Shown here: positions 11,408 through 24,137 of the stretch, piece by piece
How the letters are laid out: each line of letters starts with the position of its first letter
How positions within the stretch are numbered: position 1 is the first letter of the stretch
Assembly: GCA_015698045.1 (NCBI GenBank)
Contig: BLAL01000058.1
Location: 932,501-996,500, forward strand
DNA: 64,000 bases
Direction: 5' to 3'
Source of the DNA: Rhizophagus clarus
Taxonomy: Eukaryota; Glomeromycota; Glomeromycetes; Glomerales; Glomeraceae
Position numbers and translations under genes: made by a program
The notes under the pieces: generated by a model
What the model was told of the DNA's origin: nothing
Seen by the model: the letters and a program-made list of their open reading frames with translations, nothing else
The model's database searches: none

Positions 11408-13890
11408 TTATAAGCATTTACCATTATTTTCATGAAAATTAACATCTAATTCTTCAATAATATTCCGTTTAATTCCATGTATATATGGTCTATTAAACAT
11501 AAATTTGGTTAAAAATTTTGATTTGTAAAGCTTTAATGTGTAAAAAATTTTAAAAAATTTAAATTTTAATATACCTTTCAATATCTATGTCAAGGTCTAG
11601 TTCTATTGAAGTATAATCTATAGAATGGACTACATATTCATTCAAAGATTTATCATTAGTATTTTACATTTTCAGTATTTATCCACTTTTTCTAATACGT
11701 ACCTTTTGAGAAATTGATGGATGGCCTTGAGGAATTGATGGATGAACATTTAGAAATAAAGGGACTTAATGACCTACTTGTAAAAATAGCATTTGGGTGA
11801 GGTTTTCCACAAAACTCTGGTCCGAGTTTCTTTAAATTCATTAACTCTTTTCTTTTAATTTCAGCTTGATTAAACGGTTCAATATGTTTATTTTTAAAAA
11901 ACCATTTACCAAAGGTTTTGCGAATTTCTGTTATGGTAGGTCTTTTTTTTGGATCAGAATCCCAACAACGTTTCATTAAATTAGCATAACATTCTGGAGT
12001 ATCTTCTGTAATTTCAGGTCGTTCTCCATCAAGAACTTTATAAACCAGATTAATGTCATGTTCAACATTAGCAAAAGGTTTACAACCTGTTGTAAGTTCC
12101 CACATAATCATTCCCATGCAATAAATATCAGTTTCTTTAGAAAATGAGGACCCTTTAAATATTTCTGGTGCAATATAAGGTATCACTCCATATATTTCAT
12201 TATTTGATGAAGGTTTATTTACAGGTTGTGATAATCCTAGATCCCCAATTTGCCATTGATTTCTTTTGTCATATCTGGGGTTATAGTCTTTGTCACTTAT
12301 CAAATTGGATAATATATTACCACTATGAAAATCTCGATGTATAAATTCTGCTTTATGAATGGTTTCAAGTCTAAAATATAATAAGTAAATTAGTAATTAT
12401 CAAGCAAATACAATAAATACGCCAATAAATATACCCTTCTGAAATTTGCCATAGAATAGATAATTTTTTTTTATCCCATGTAATTCTTGTAAAATTCTTT
12501 TGTAAGTAATTATGTAAGTCTCCTCCTCTTGCATATTCCATGACTAATATGTAATCATCTAACTTAGGATCTTTTGTAAAACCGAAAGTTTTAACAATAT
12601 GATGCTTAATTTGATAACAATATTGATTTGATTTTAACTATAATTTCATGATTACAAAATTAGATAATTTATTACATTAATAGAAAGTGTAAGCATAAGA
12701 ATATTCACCTCATTTAAAAAATATTTGTCAATATCTTGAGAATTTATAAATCTTTTTAAAATGACAGTTTCATTATCTCTTCTATATTTACCACCTCTAA
12801 TTATACCACCTCTTCTAAATCTATAATATCTAATTCCTCTACTTGTAACTGTATCATCGATTATATAAAACGGACCATCTGACCAAATTGCTTGATATAT
12901 AATACTAAACCCTCCCTTTGTTATTTCTTTTACATTTGTAAATTGAGAAAATGGTATCCATTCCATCTGTATTCTGACATCTTGATATATTGAATCACAT
13001 ATTGAATATGGAAGGAAATAGTTATCAATAGTATCTTTTATTTTACTAATAAACTCAGTTATTTTTAAATTATTGTGAATATCAAGCCGCAATTCGGAAA
13101 GAAAAACATCTAAATCCTTATTTCCGATGCTAATTTTTGCGATATCGAAAATAATGGGCGTCGTTCTTTTGCATTTTTTACATTGAGACTGAATTGTAGG
13201 TCCAAAAATAACATTTGTTGTTAAACAGTATCTACACCCGATATAAAATATGAGACAATTCCCACAATACTTTTGACATTCTGATGTAAATGTTAAAGTT
13301 ATTTTACAAGCATCACAGTAAGTTGTATTATGCCACCATGGCAAATAAATTATTTGAACAGGCTTTTCAGTTAAGGTTGATTTTGTGCATCCGGAAGAAA
13401 TTAGATAACAATCTGAACACAATTTGAAACGCCTCCCACTATTATGATGAGATTTTCCACATAGCTTACAATATTCCTCACTTTCAATCACATTTTTGTG
13501 TAAATAATAATAAGGAACTGTTTCCTTAATATAATTTAAATAAGTAATCACAGGTATTTGTTTAAAACATAATATTTCAAAGCAATTTCTACAACATTCT
13601 TGAATATTTTGCGGCTCAATTGTTTTACTTATTTCATGTTTATTACATTCCAAGTCCTTTGTATATAAATATATGTCCAAGTATCTATTATGATCATTTA
13701 TTTCGGTGATATAACACGATAGGCACTTTTTGCAATATTTTTGGCCACAAAGGAGCGATTCGATAAATTCTTCTCCACAATAAATACACTTAGTATCATT
13801 TTGGTTAAATGAAATGAACAAGACCGGTATTGGACTTGATTTTAATTTTGGCGTTGGATCGAAAGAACAATCATCATTTGTGAGTTCCAT
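11408..13890 (-). CDS. Cys-rich N-terminal TKL-type protein kinase, copy 3 (complete)
   Basis: Five exons fit together in frame: 12709-13890, 12435-12637, 11703-12370, 11575-11617 and 11408-11489, 2178 nt, 725 aa. All introns are GT-AG. Residues 1 to about 300 carry repeated CxxC pairs, probably zinc-binding. The kinase domain starts near 318: Gly-rich loop GGFS (third Gly replaced by Ser), VILK lysine near 379, FLNE glutamate, HRDFHSGN near 473, DLG instead of DFG, PYIAPE and RPT. The 43-nt fourth exon encodes an acidic SIELDLDIDIE stretch that is conserved in all copies. The tail ends NNGKCL. Likely an active Ser/Thr or dual-specificity kinase; ligand and substrate unknown. This copy is the reference for the exon models of the others. 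Confidence 0.9.
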
Positions 13891-13930
13891 TTTATCAAGT
13901 TTATAGTAGGTAAATATCGAAAATTTAACA

Positions 13931-13938
13931 TATTTATA
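13931..13938 (-). promoter_or_regulatory. TATA-box-like site of kinase copy 3
   Basis: TATAAATA within AAACTATAAATA, about 41-48 bp before the ATG and at nearly the same distance as in copy 1. Confidence 0.5.
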
Positions 13939-13969
13939 GTTTTTAACATATGATAGACTATTTCAAGGA

Positions 13970-14095
13970 GTTTAAAGTATAAAACTTTCCGTCGGAGTTA
14001 CAGAAGTATTCTACTATTTTTCCACATGCATTAGTACTACAGAAGCCTTTGTATTCGGGAGTACCGGAAGTATTCTATCGAAAGGTAAATGCATG
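13970..14095. repeat. Kinase upstream flank, third copy
   Basis: Similar to 2440-2570 and 6965-7085 (TTAGTACTACAGA, GTATTC blocks). It supports segmental duplication of gene plus promoter region. Confidence 0.5.
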
Positions 14096-15732
14096 AATTA
14101 TACTATAATTGGTTATTACCGTTTTGAAATCGGTGTCGATCATGCAACACAAAAATCACGGATAGGCATGACATTTGACCAATCAACTGAAATTGTGTTT
14201 TACATATTTTTACGTGATTTTAAATAAACAAATTTTAGTCATCCATTCACTTTGTAAACAAAAATTTTATCTTTAATAATAAAAGTAAAATGAAGTAGAT
14301 ACAGTCTATTTTATTATTTCAATTTTAAATTCTATTTCCTAATTGAGAGTGGCTGAGTGGGAATATTGAAACAAAAAATCGTTTGAATCTTTTATTTTAT
14401 TTTGTCTTTTTATAAATGATCATCGATTAATTGATAATGTAACACAAAAGTGGGACAAAAAATCCACACAAAAAAACTTTCGTTCTCGAGCTTTTTTTTT
14501 TTAATATTTCAAAAAAAAAAAACACGTGTACTATGTGTTCATAGAGCTTAGTCAAAAATAAACCAATATTTTACACTATTTTACTCTAAGATCTTACTTG
14601 ATCACACTTCTACACTAGTAAAAAGTTGATGCGCATGTAAAGGATATCTATGATACCACATTTACAGTATCTAAATACTTATTTTTCAAATTTTATATTA
14701 ATAGTTTTAGAAATGAAAGATAAGCTATAATAGGTTGTTACAAGGTTTATTTATTCATTTACTATTTTGGATCTTTTAACAAAGTTTAACTAATTAATAA
14801 ATCTTTATATATCCTATACGTTTTTTTGGGTTGCTACTTGCATTACATTATAAACGAAAAATAATTAGTGGATGAAGTTATACTTTATACATCCTTTATA
14901 CATCGCTAGTTATTTGCGCCGCAAAGTAATAATTTTTTTATATTGTGCGCGCGAAGTCGCAGTGTTTAATTCTTTACAATTGTACTTCAAGAGTTAACAG
15001 ATATTTAAAAATTTTACCTTCCTCAAAATGTATATTAAATTTAATTGTATAACATATAATAATGAATGTGTTTAATAAATTTAATTGTATAACATATAAT
15101 GTTAGAATATATAGATTCTAGTTAATACTTTGAAATCTGTATGTAACACTCAGAAGTCCAAAACCTTTGTTTACTTAAAAAAATTAAAAATCAAATATTT
15201 TACCAATGTTACTTTTTACGTCATCATTATGTCATATTCGCATACAAAAAAAAAAAAAAATTCTTGCGTCAGTCCTTAATAACTTTAAACTAAAATTGAA
15301 AAAGAGAGGACATGTTCGCTAAAATATTACACGATTAGCCATACCATTCCCAAAATTATATTTGATTATGAAAAATTAAAATATTTATAAATGTAATAAA
15401 AAATAATGTCCGTAAAATAATAAAATACAATGAGTAAATCTATTGTACCAAAATAGTAAGCAATCCTTCATTACATGTAATAACAAATATATCTTATTAA
15501 AAGTGAATATATCAATCTTATACAAAAAAAACCTTCACTAACTACATGTAATAACAAACATATGTTCAATCTTATACAAAAAAAACATAAATTATTATAT
15601 ATTTGTTAAAAAATTTTTTATTATCGTTTCTTTCTTAACAAATCTGGGGAAAAATCTTGCTTTTTTCTAATTTAATGCTGGCGTCACCTATTTTTGAGTT
15701 AAAAATAAATGAAAATATTAGTAATTGAACAT
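14096..15732. other. Intergenic, nothing recognised
   Basis: AT-rich. It contains short local direct repeats, for example TTTAATTGTATAACATATAATG-like strings at about 15037-15100 and TACATGTAATAACAAA-like strings at about 15470-15560. No ORF with family resemblance. Confidence 0.5.
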
Positions 15733-18128
15733 TTAATTAGACAAATACTTACCATCGTCTCCATGAGAATCAATATCTAATTCTTCGATGTTTCGCTTAG
15801 TTCCATGTACTTTAGATCTATTAATTTGACTGGATATTTTGAATCATTAAATTGAAGACTAAGAATAAAATTTTTTAATTCAATTGCTTCCTAATTTAAA
15901 TACCTTTCAATGTCTATGTCAAAATCTAGTTCTATTGAAGTATATTCTATAGAAAGTAATTGTATATTTTTATTCCGGATAGTTAATTCTTATCATAATT
16001 TTCTTAATACATACCTTTGGAATGATTAATAGATGAACATTTGGAAATCAAAAAACTTAATGATCTGCTTGTATAAACAGCTCTTGGATGAGATATTCTA
16101 GCAAAATTAGGGCCAAGTTTATCCAAACTTATTAATTCTTTTCGTTTTAGTTCAGCTTGATTGAATGGCTCAATATTTTTATTTGTAAAAAACCATTTAC
16201 CAATAGTTTTACGAATCTCTATTATGGTAGGTCTTTTTTTTGGATCGGAGTTCCAACAACTTTTCATTAAATTAGCATAACATTCTGGAGTATCTTCTGT
16301 AATTTCAGGTCGTTCTCCATCAAGAATTTTATAAACCAGATTAATGTCATGTTCAACATTATCAAAAGGTTTACGACCTGTTGTAAGTTCCCACATAATC
16401 ATGCCTATACAATAAACATCAGAATTTTTGGAAAATACAGAACCTTTAAATATTTCTGGTGCAATGTAAGGTATCACTCCATATATTTCATTATTTGATG
16501 AAGTGCTATTTATAGGTTGTGATAATCCTAAATCTCCAATCTGCCATTGATATCTTTTACCATTTAATAAACTGGATAATATATTACCACTATGAAGATC
16601 TCGATGTATAAATTCTGCTTTATGAATAGTTTCAAGTCTAAAAATGAAATTATTAGATAAATAAATAAATATACAAATAGATAATAATCTTATAATTATA
16701 TTGATATAAATACCCTTCAGAAATTTGCCATAAGATAGCTAACTTTTGTTTATTCCACGTAATTTCCGTAAAATTCTTTTGTAAATAATTATGTAAATCT
16801 CCCCCTGGTGCATATTGAATGACGAGTATATAATAGGATCCTTTGTAAAACCATAAGTTCTAATAACATGATGATTTATTCTATAACAATAATGATTTGA
16901 TTCTAACTATAAATTCGTAATTTAAAAAGATTAATTTGAAACCATTCAGTAAATAATAACAATTATTAATAAAAATATTTACCTCGTTTAAAAAATATTT
17001 GCTAATGTTTCGAGAATTTTCAAACCTTTTTAAAATCACAGTTTCATTTTCCCTTCTTTTCCGTATGTTTAAAATTTTATTTATAGAACCTTCTAACCAT
17101 GTTGCTGTATATATAATACCGAATCCTCCTTTTGCTATTTCTTTTATATTTGTAAATTGAGAATATGGTACCCATTCTATTAATGTTTTAGCATCTTGAT
17201 TAATAGAATTAAATATTGAAAGTGGACAAAAATGAGTGTTGTTATTTTTTATTTCATCAATAAATTCATTTAATTTTAAATTACTGTAACAATCAAGTCT
17301 CAATTTAAGAAGAAATTCATCTAAATCACTATTTCCACTGTTAAAATTTGTGATATCAAAAATAATGGATGATACTCTTTTACATTTTTTACATTGAGAT
17401 TGATTCGTGGATCCAAAAAAACTCGTGAATCCAAAAATAACATTTGTTGTTAAACAATATCTACATCCAGTATAAACTATATAACAGTTAACGCAATATT
17501 TTTGACTTTCTGACGTAAATGTTAATTTTAATTTACATTCATCGCAACGAGATATATTATGCCACCATGGTAAATTAATAATTGGAATAGGTTTTTCATT
17601 CAAGGTTGATTTTATATATCCAGAAGAAATTAAATAACAATCCGAACATAATTTAAACTTATCCTTTTCTAATTCTTGTAATGTTTTTCCACATAGTTTG
17701 CAATTTTTTTCACTTTCAATCATATTTTTATATAAATTATAATATGGACTGGAAACTTTATAATAAAAATAATAGATAGGTATTTGTTTAAAACATAATG
17801 TTTGAAAGCAATTTCTACAACATTCGTGAATATTCTGTGATTCTTTTATCTTACTTATTTCATGCTCATTACATTTTAAATTCATTGTAAATAAATATAA
17901 GTCCAAATATATATTATTATCAGCAGTTATCTCATTAACATAATGGGATAAACATCTTATACAATATTTTTGCCAACTACAAAAAAGTGCTTTGATGTAT
18001 TCTTCTCCGCAGTAAAAACATTTACAATCATTCCTATTAAAAGAAATAAATTTGATTTGTATAGGACTAGATTTTAATTTTGGTGTAGGATCAAAAAAAT
18101 TTTCATCATTTGTATTTACATATTTCAT
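15733..18128 (-). pseudogene. Cys-rich N-terminal TKL kinase, copy 4, frameshifted
   Basis: Exons by analogy: 16983-18128, 16714-16906, 16015-16637, 15904-15946 and 15733-15817. Exon 1 is open (382 codons, CxxC-rich, GGFG, VILK). Start chosen at 18128 because it aligns with copies 1 and 3; an upstream in-frame ATG exists at 18152. Exon 2 is 193 nt instead of 203: a 10-bp stretch equivalent to CATCTAACTT in copy 3 is absent near 16835, shifting the frame in the hinge region after TKDP and reaching a stop within the exon. Exons 3-5 are still open and keep HRDLHSGN, DLG, APE and the acidic microexon, so the loss looks recent. A truncated Cys-rich product or re-spliced kinase is conceivable. Confidence 0.8.
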
Positions 18129-18676
18129 CTTATATTTATTTACCGCTAACAAATAGTGTTATGTGGGTGCATTTTATTAATTTAATTGTAACACAATTAT
18201 ACATGCACCGCGCACATGATTAAAATTCTGAACACACCTTTTTTAAGAATATGATTTTGTGATTGGTATTACAAAACTATATTAGCATAGCTTGCCGCAC
18301 AGACGCACAGTAGCTTTTTATTAAAAAATTAACGTTGAACACGGTGCAGCATAATTAACAAAAAAACTAAATAAAAACAATTTCCAAAATTGTATAATTA
18401 AATAATTATCATTTTAAAATGTATAAAAGTCCGAAGCAAAGGGGCGTTCGTTTCCATGTACGTGATCAATGCATCATATGATTAAACATTATATAATTTA
18501 TTTTTCGTTTATTAAAACAAAGTAACATATGAAATGAAAAGAAAATTAATTGTTTTTCTTTACAGTTGAGCAGTTCCCCTTTGGGCTTATATCAGATAGT
18601 TTATATTACGTATTTAGTTTCTATTATAATGACTTTGTGTTGTGGTCTCCGGTAAAATTAATTGTGAAAGAGCCTA
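18129..18676. other. Intergenic, nothing recognised
   Basis: No ORF or RNA gene seen upstream of kinase copy 4. No clear TATA box at the position used by copies 1 and 3. Confidence 0.4.
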
Positions 18677-18882
18677 CCCTTATTGAGTCCAGTCCGGTGA
18701 CCATCATGAGTCCAGTCAGGTGACTATTTGTCACCGGACAACATAACAAATGATCTACATAGTAAACAATATCATAAAAGGAATGTTCTAGCCCGTCTAC
18801 TTTGAGCCCGCATCACATGTGTTTATGTTACACATTAGTACTGTAAAACATCACGAAGACCATCGGACTGAACTCAATAAGG
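18677..18882. mobile_element. 206-bp MITE with TA target duplication
   Basis: Ends are inverted: left CCCTTATTGAGTCCAGTCCG and right the reverse complement with few changes (CGGACTGAACTCAATAAGG). Both ends abut TA (18675-18676 and 18883-18884). An internal copy of the GAGTCCAGTC motif and a CACCGGAC string are present. No coding capacity; probably mobilised by a Tc1/mariner-type transposase. Confidence 0.7.
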
Positions 18883-19268
18883 TATAACCGATTGTGAAAA
18901 GAAACTAACGCCGTACATATATATATTTAGGGTAAATAATTTTTTGTGTTTATTTGACTTAATTCAGTCAATTGATTTTTAAACACCAAATTAAGTATTA
19001 TTCTCCTTATGTTAGAAATTTCCAATAATTTAATGCAATAAAAATGCAACACGAGAATTCTAGAAGTATATTAAAATAAATAATTAAGGACAATAAAGTT
19101 CGCTTCAAACCCCGTTACCAATTAATAATTACCTTTTTTCATTTTTTTTTTTTTTTTTTTTTACGCTAATTAAATTTTTTGTTTCATGGAAGTTCTACAT
19201 ATTTACGTTACATTTAGAATAAGTTTAAACTTGTCCTATCTTTAAAAGTACTTTCCTAACAATATTAA

Positions 19269-19571
19269 GGCCAGGCCAACTGGATTATCTGTTTAACAAG
19301 ATTTTTTGTTAAAAAAGAGAGGGAGAGGGGGACCAAAAATAATATACAAATTTTTAAAATTACTACTATTAAATCTTGTACGTTTTCAACACAAAAAATC
19401 ATGAAGTTCGAATATTTATTTTATAAAATAAAAATTTTTTTTCTTGTATCTAATAAAATCAAAATTTTTTGGGGAATTAAAAAAATTAATAAATTTTTGC
19501 TTTTTTTGATGTCTATCTGAACTTGTAATTTTTTTTGGGATTGTTAAAATAAAAATCAAATTGGCCTGGCC
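19269..19571. mobile_element. About 300-bp inverted-repeat element
   Basis: Bounded by GGCCAGGCCAA at 19269-19279 and TTGGCCTGGCC at 19561-19571, exact 11-bp inverted repeats rising sharply out of AT-rich DNA. Target duplication not clear. Non-coding. Confidence 0.55.
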
Positions 19572-19974
19572 AATGGAAAATTTCTCATTAAACTTTTTCC
19601 TTTTATCTGCGAACGAGGTAGAATTTAGAAGTTGACGTTAAACCTTCAGTTCTGTTTATTCACTTTGTCGCTAAAACTCCAGTATAACTAACAGTACGTC
19701 TTACTACTTTGTAAATTCTTGTATTATTTAAACACTTCTTTTTAAAATTTATAACTTAAATAAATTTTCATAATTTTTTTCCTAATGTGCATAAAGATTT
19801 GAAAAAATATTCGTGATTTTCGCAGTAACTTTCAAATAATTGAAATATACAATTTTTATTTTCTTTTTTTTTGTACTGTGTAATAAATAATTTTCAAGAA
19901 AACGTACGTTCGCATTAATATAATATATAACATAATAAAAATAATGTAAATTCTGATGGTCTGATTAGTTTTCT

Positions 19975-20430
19975 TAACACTGGGTGCTTCAATTTCTTGA
20001 ACTCCGTATTCATTTCCATAAGAATCATCCAGTAAAAATTAAATTACTTATAAAAAAATAACTATTATTAGAGTTATCATTTCAACAAATGAGATTATGT
20101 CCAAAAAAATAAATAGAATTTGATTAATTAAAATTAATATAGCTCCTTGTCGAATACATTTATTTCGAATAATATTATTTCCATCGCGACTCTTACGGTA
20201 GATTTAATAATATTGAATCTTTTTTTTCAATCTAATTAAAGATCATAATAAATTATAGTTTTTTTTAGTAAGATACTCTTAAAACAAAACACTTCAATTT
20301 CTTCACACATACGATCAAGTATAATAATAGTTTTATAAGGACGGATTTTATAATCTTCAGAAGATATTTCAAAGATTCTACATGTTTTCCATCCATTCTT
20401 TATTTTATAATACATGTGTATCCACAGTTT
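19975..20430 (-). pseudogene. BTB-TLDc relic
   Basis: Three short blocks match nearby BTB-TLDc genes in the right order: the C-terminal GCTTCAATTTCTTGAACTCC string (19986-20010), a TLDc block at about 20140-20215 resembling 30690-30770 (ATAGCTCCTTGTC), and a BACK-like block at about 20280-20385 resembling 30940-31020. Separated by deletions and stops. Confidence 0.6.
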
Positions 20431-20669
20431 ATTAGTTTCATTATACCTTTTATAAATAAAAGTTAAAAAAAAAGAATTAAAAAAGCTAACACAATTATAA
20501 ACGCTTATCTTAACGTTACCGTTACTGTTAATTATATCGACTAGTTATAAATAGTAACACTTTTATGAGAGAATTTAATAAATTAAAAAAAAAAAATTTA
20601 AATCTAAAGCTACTGTAACTTTACTTTTCAGTTAACATAAAATTTTCGAATCTGTCAAAATTTTAGATT

Positions 20670-20957
20670 TAGGGTTGCCACTTGCCACGGTCAGTTCAGT
20701 TCGGTTTCAGTTTTAAAACCGCGGTTTTCAGCCAAAACCGAACCGACCGCAAGATCGACCGATAAAACTGAACCACAAAACCGATTGCAAAACTGAATAG
20801 AATATTATTAGAAAGTACTAATTATGACTTTAATAATATCATTTAAATTTATTATTTCTTACAAAAATAGTGATTTTTTGACGATACGGAGAATCACGTG
20901 ATTAACGCACAAAATTAAAAAGGAGAGTACTATAAGTTTAAATATTAAAATTCATGT
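20670..20957. mobile_element. hAT-type MITE, left half (split by LTR element)
   Basis: Starts TAGGGTTGCCA and is rich in ACCGAAACC/AACCGAAC strings, the reverse complement of the intact MITE at 49854-50355. Interrupted at 20957 by the LTR element; it continues at 27016-27211. Confidence 0.7.
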
Positions 20958-21291
20958 TGTCACGCCGAACTTCTGCCACTTCCGGCACAACAAGAAATAC
21001 CATAAAACAATTTATTAAACTTTTACTTTTCTCAAATATAAACTTTATTTAAACTCTGAAACTTTATTATCTCTAAATAATTAGGTAGTTACATTTTTAA
21101 GTACTCGTAATCTAACCTATGCTTAACGCTTGCTTCCTTTTACTAAATCTACAAACTAAGGTTTATATATTATTTCATCCGTTGATCAATGATCTACTTT
21201 AATAATTAATAAAATGACTATTAATTTCGTATTATATATTTGCCTATCCTAATTTGATGATCTACTTGATCACATGACTCCATCGATTTCA
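20958..21291 (-). repeat. Element 1 LTR, 3' copy
   Basis: Matches 26672-27015 almost base for base. The inner edge differs: this copy lacks the short TGTAATGACG start seen in the other LTR (minus orientation). Confidence 0.85.
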
Positions 21292-21292
21292 A

Positions 21293-21305
21293 ATCCCTCC
21301 CCCTT
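21293..21305 (-). other. Polypurine tract of element 1
   Basis: Minus-strand AAGGGGGAGGGAT directly before the 3' LTR, the usual plus-strand primer site for retroelement replication. Confidence 0.6.
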
Positions 21306-21319
21306 AAGAATTTGTGACC

Positions 21320-21660
21320 TCACAAATCATATTCTAAGATAATTTTTCTATTATGATAAATCTCTAGTAACATACCATTTATTGGAGTTTTAAATACTTT
21401 ACCATCTAATGTTTTAATTTTATATTCATTGTTATTTTGTACATCATGAATTAAATACAGTCCTTTCCATTTATCATCTAACTTTCCAGTTCTTGTATTA
21501 TCTCTCAAAGCTTCAAAATTTCTAAACTCTATTCTTAATTTCAAAATTTAGGATAGATAATCTTTTGTAGAAATCCATATTCACGAATAATTTCTTTACA
21601 TAAAACTTTTGTGATTTCTTCCATTGTATCTCCTGTTATGGCCCTAATTTCTGATTATTT
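21320..21660 (-). pseudogene. Ty3/Gypsy integrase C-terminal remnant
   Basis: The ORF at 21320-21544 contains LDDKWKGLYLIHDVQNNNEY...GKVFKTPINGMLL, which parallels the integrase C-terminal segment of element 2 (LDEKWKGPYYVHTV...GKVLKAPFNGSLL). Upstream, 21545-21660 resembles the integrase core (EEITKVLCKEII, against EETEKFIYEDII). The catalytic core is otherwise missing. Confidence 0.7.
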
Positions 21661-23062
21661 ATTAGTGAAATAATCCATCAATACTAACATGTATAATTAA
21701 ATTAAATTTTCTCCCTTCTTATAATTTTCTTGATGATCTATATTATTGTCAAAATTAATCTGATTGACAAATTAATTTGTTTCAGGAAATTATCTATTTT
21801 ATATAATAATTGCTTGTATAAAATTATTACAATTATTTAGTCATATTAATCATCAAGCCTTTCCTCTTTAACCTTCTTATTCATGTTTTTCTGTTATTCT
21901 TAATTTATTGACACGTTCAAAATGTGATACTGGTATCACTAATTCCAATTTTGTTGTACAAACACTTTCTCCTTATTCATAGTTCTATTTTAGGTTATCT
22001 TCCCCCTCCTTTTTAATCTTTTCTAAAATTAGCATAAAGAAATTTCCTTTTCTTAAAATTTTCACACGTTAAATATTTTCTTTCTTCATAACATTCTTTT
22101 CCTTTTTTTTTAAATAAAAATTTGATGCGTCTTCTTTTTCTTCTAAATATGCTTATCCTTCTTTCTTTTTTTTTTTTTTTTTTATTATCTTTCTTTTCTT
22201 TCATCGATTTTCTTTAGAGCACTCCTTGCTAACCATGTTTTCCATCAAGCTTCAGTCCACTGTCAAACTCTTTTAGATGCTGATTCTAGATCACATGTAT
22301 CCTTTTGCATTCTTTGTTCATTTGTCTCCCCCTTATTCCATCATCACCTCCATGGTATTTATTAATTTGGAACTCCTCTTTCAGCTGTTCAATCAGGCCA
22401 CGTTGCTCCTTGTGGTTGTCAGAATCTTGAGATAGCATTTTTAGATAGTGCGAGGCTTGTGATAGAAAGTATTATGCCTCCCATAAATTACCTCCATACT
22501 TTCATTTATAATATTCATGTAATTTCTTTTATCCTGTAATTATTTCTTTCATGTAATTCTATTTCACTATTACTTAATAAATTATTCCATTTTATCTTTT
22601 ATGAAATCTTTACTTTTTCCGTCTAATAATTTTATTATATCTGATATTAAAATCTCTGCGTTAATATCCATACTTGATTCCTATTGTATTATGCATTAAA
22701 ATTAAGAATAAATTTTCTTAATTAAATTTATTAATAAATCCATTAATCATCATTCTTTCCCATTCCTATTTAAGTAAATAAAATTGCTTTTCTTCAATCT
22801 AATTTTAGTTCAATATACTCCTTAAAAATTAACTTCTTTTTTTTGACTCATTCTGTAACAATTGTCATCATACCTTTGTTCTAAATTACCATTTCTAGAA
22901 TAAATCCATAAGTAATGATGTAATTTTCTCTTGACATGTCTATTTTTCTATTTTATGTGTTTATTTTCTAATTTTACATGTCTTTACTTTTATAAAAAGG
23001 GGTAAAATAATTATTTTGTTTTATTCACTTTTCTTTAATCTCAAAATTTTATTATTATCAAT
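21661..23062. other. Interior of element 1 without recognisable pol
   Basis: Reverse transcriptase, RNase H and protease motifs were not found. A Lys-rich 63-codon ORF at 22013-22204 is low complexity and rejected. The region may be internal deletion scar or foreign filler. Confidence 0.5.
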
Positions 23063-24137
23063 ATGTCATCTTCTAACTTTATCATTTCTTATCTTCAAAC
23101 TCACAATAAAAAGTCCTTCCAAAATTTCTTAAATGTCTGCTTTCAGGATATTATTAGGACGTCTCCTTTTTCTTGTACCTCTATTGATACTTTACATGGA
23201 CACTGGTTTTCTCAGTTTCTTATAATGTTAAAAGACTATAATTTCGCTATGTATGATTCATTACATCCTCAGGTGTGTTAATTTTCTATTTATTTTACAA
23301 CGATAGAGGAATACTTGATTTGTCACATTCAGATTTGGGGAAATTACTAGGCTTGCCCCCTTGGTAACCACTCCAAGGCCGCTTGTTTAGGCATTCTATT
23401 GTTGCTAATAAAAGTCTGTTTATCTTGGAGGAGAGATAGACTAAGCACCTTCTTTTATTATTAAATAAAAAGCATTAACATATTGCTAACCTAACTGTAC
23501 TTTACAGTTGAAAAGAGAAAAAGCACGATACTCACAAGATTTAGAGGACTATTGGATTAAAATACTTCAAGAATGTGAAAAAGTATATCAATTTACTTAA
23601 TCCTCAAACCACATTTTCTTTCTAGTTCTTAATATAAGCATCTTTATATTGTAGTGGCAACATTTAGTCTTACTTCGTGAAGAAAGAAATACTCTTCTTA
23701 CTCATCTTGATATTTTAAATAGAGAGATTGATCGAATACAACATTCCTTTGAAACACCTTCCTTTTTTGAAAATTCCTCTGATTCTGATAACTTTTCTTT
23801 AAATGACATTCCTTCTCCCGAACCTGAAACTGCTCCTGTTATCCTTAAACAAAAATCACATTCTACTGAATCATTTGAACTAGTATTACGTCCTAGAAAA
23901 CCTCCACCTCCTCCTTCTGAAAGATCAATATATGTCGTAAACACACCTCCTAGAAGACGTCGTAAAAAGAATCGCATTAATCATCGAATCCACAGGTCAA
24001 TCTCTATCTCTTCTATTAATTCTATTTCTTCTCCTCCTTATATTCCTAATCCTTCTTCACCTATTCAACATGAATCACCGTTATCATCTTATAACCCTTC
24101 TTCACGTCCTATTCTACATCAACAGTTACAACAATAA
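23063..24137 (+). CDS. Spliced ORF antisense to LTR element 1, unknown function
   Basis: Three exons in phase 0, 23063-23272, 23508-23582 and 23655-24137, with GTGTGT...TTTACAG and GTATAT...TTGTAG introns, give 255 aa. No family recognised. Exons 2 and 3 encode a probable coiled coil (EDYWIKILQECEK, then LLREERNTLLTHLDILNREI); the rest is Ser/Pro-rich with a PPPPPSE run and a basic PRRRRKKNR cluster that could be a nuclear or nucleic-acid-binding signal. The frame stays open for 47 codons after the TAA at 24135-24137, ending at 24278, so that stop may be a CAA-to-TAA change. It lies opposite to the element's own direction, like the ORF at 47105-47578 in element 2. Captured host gene or accessory element gene; undecided. 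Confidence 0.55.

Noticed and set aside
22013-22204. 63-codon Lys/Arg-rich minus-strand ORF in element 1
   Set aside because: Product of a T/C-rich tract; no domain and no start context.
23702-23977. 91-codon minus-strand ORF
   Set aside because: Shadow of exon 3 of the plus-strand ORF, which has better splice and composition support.
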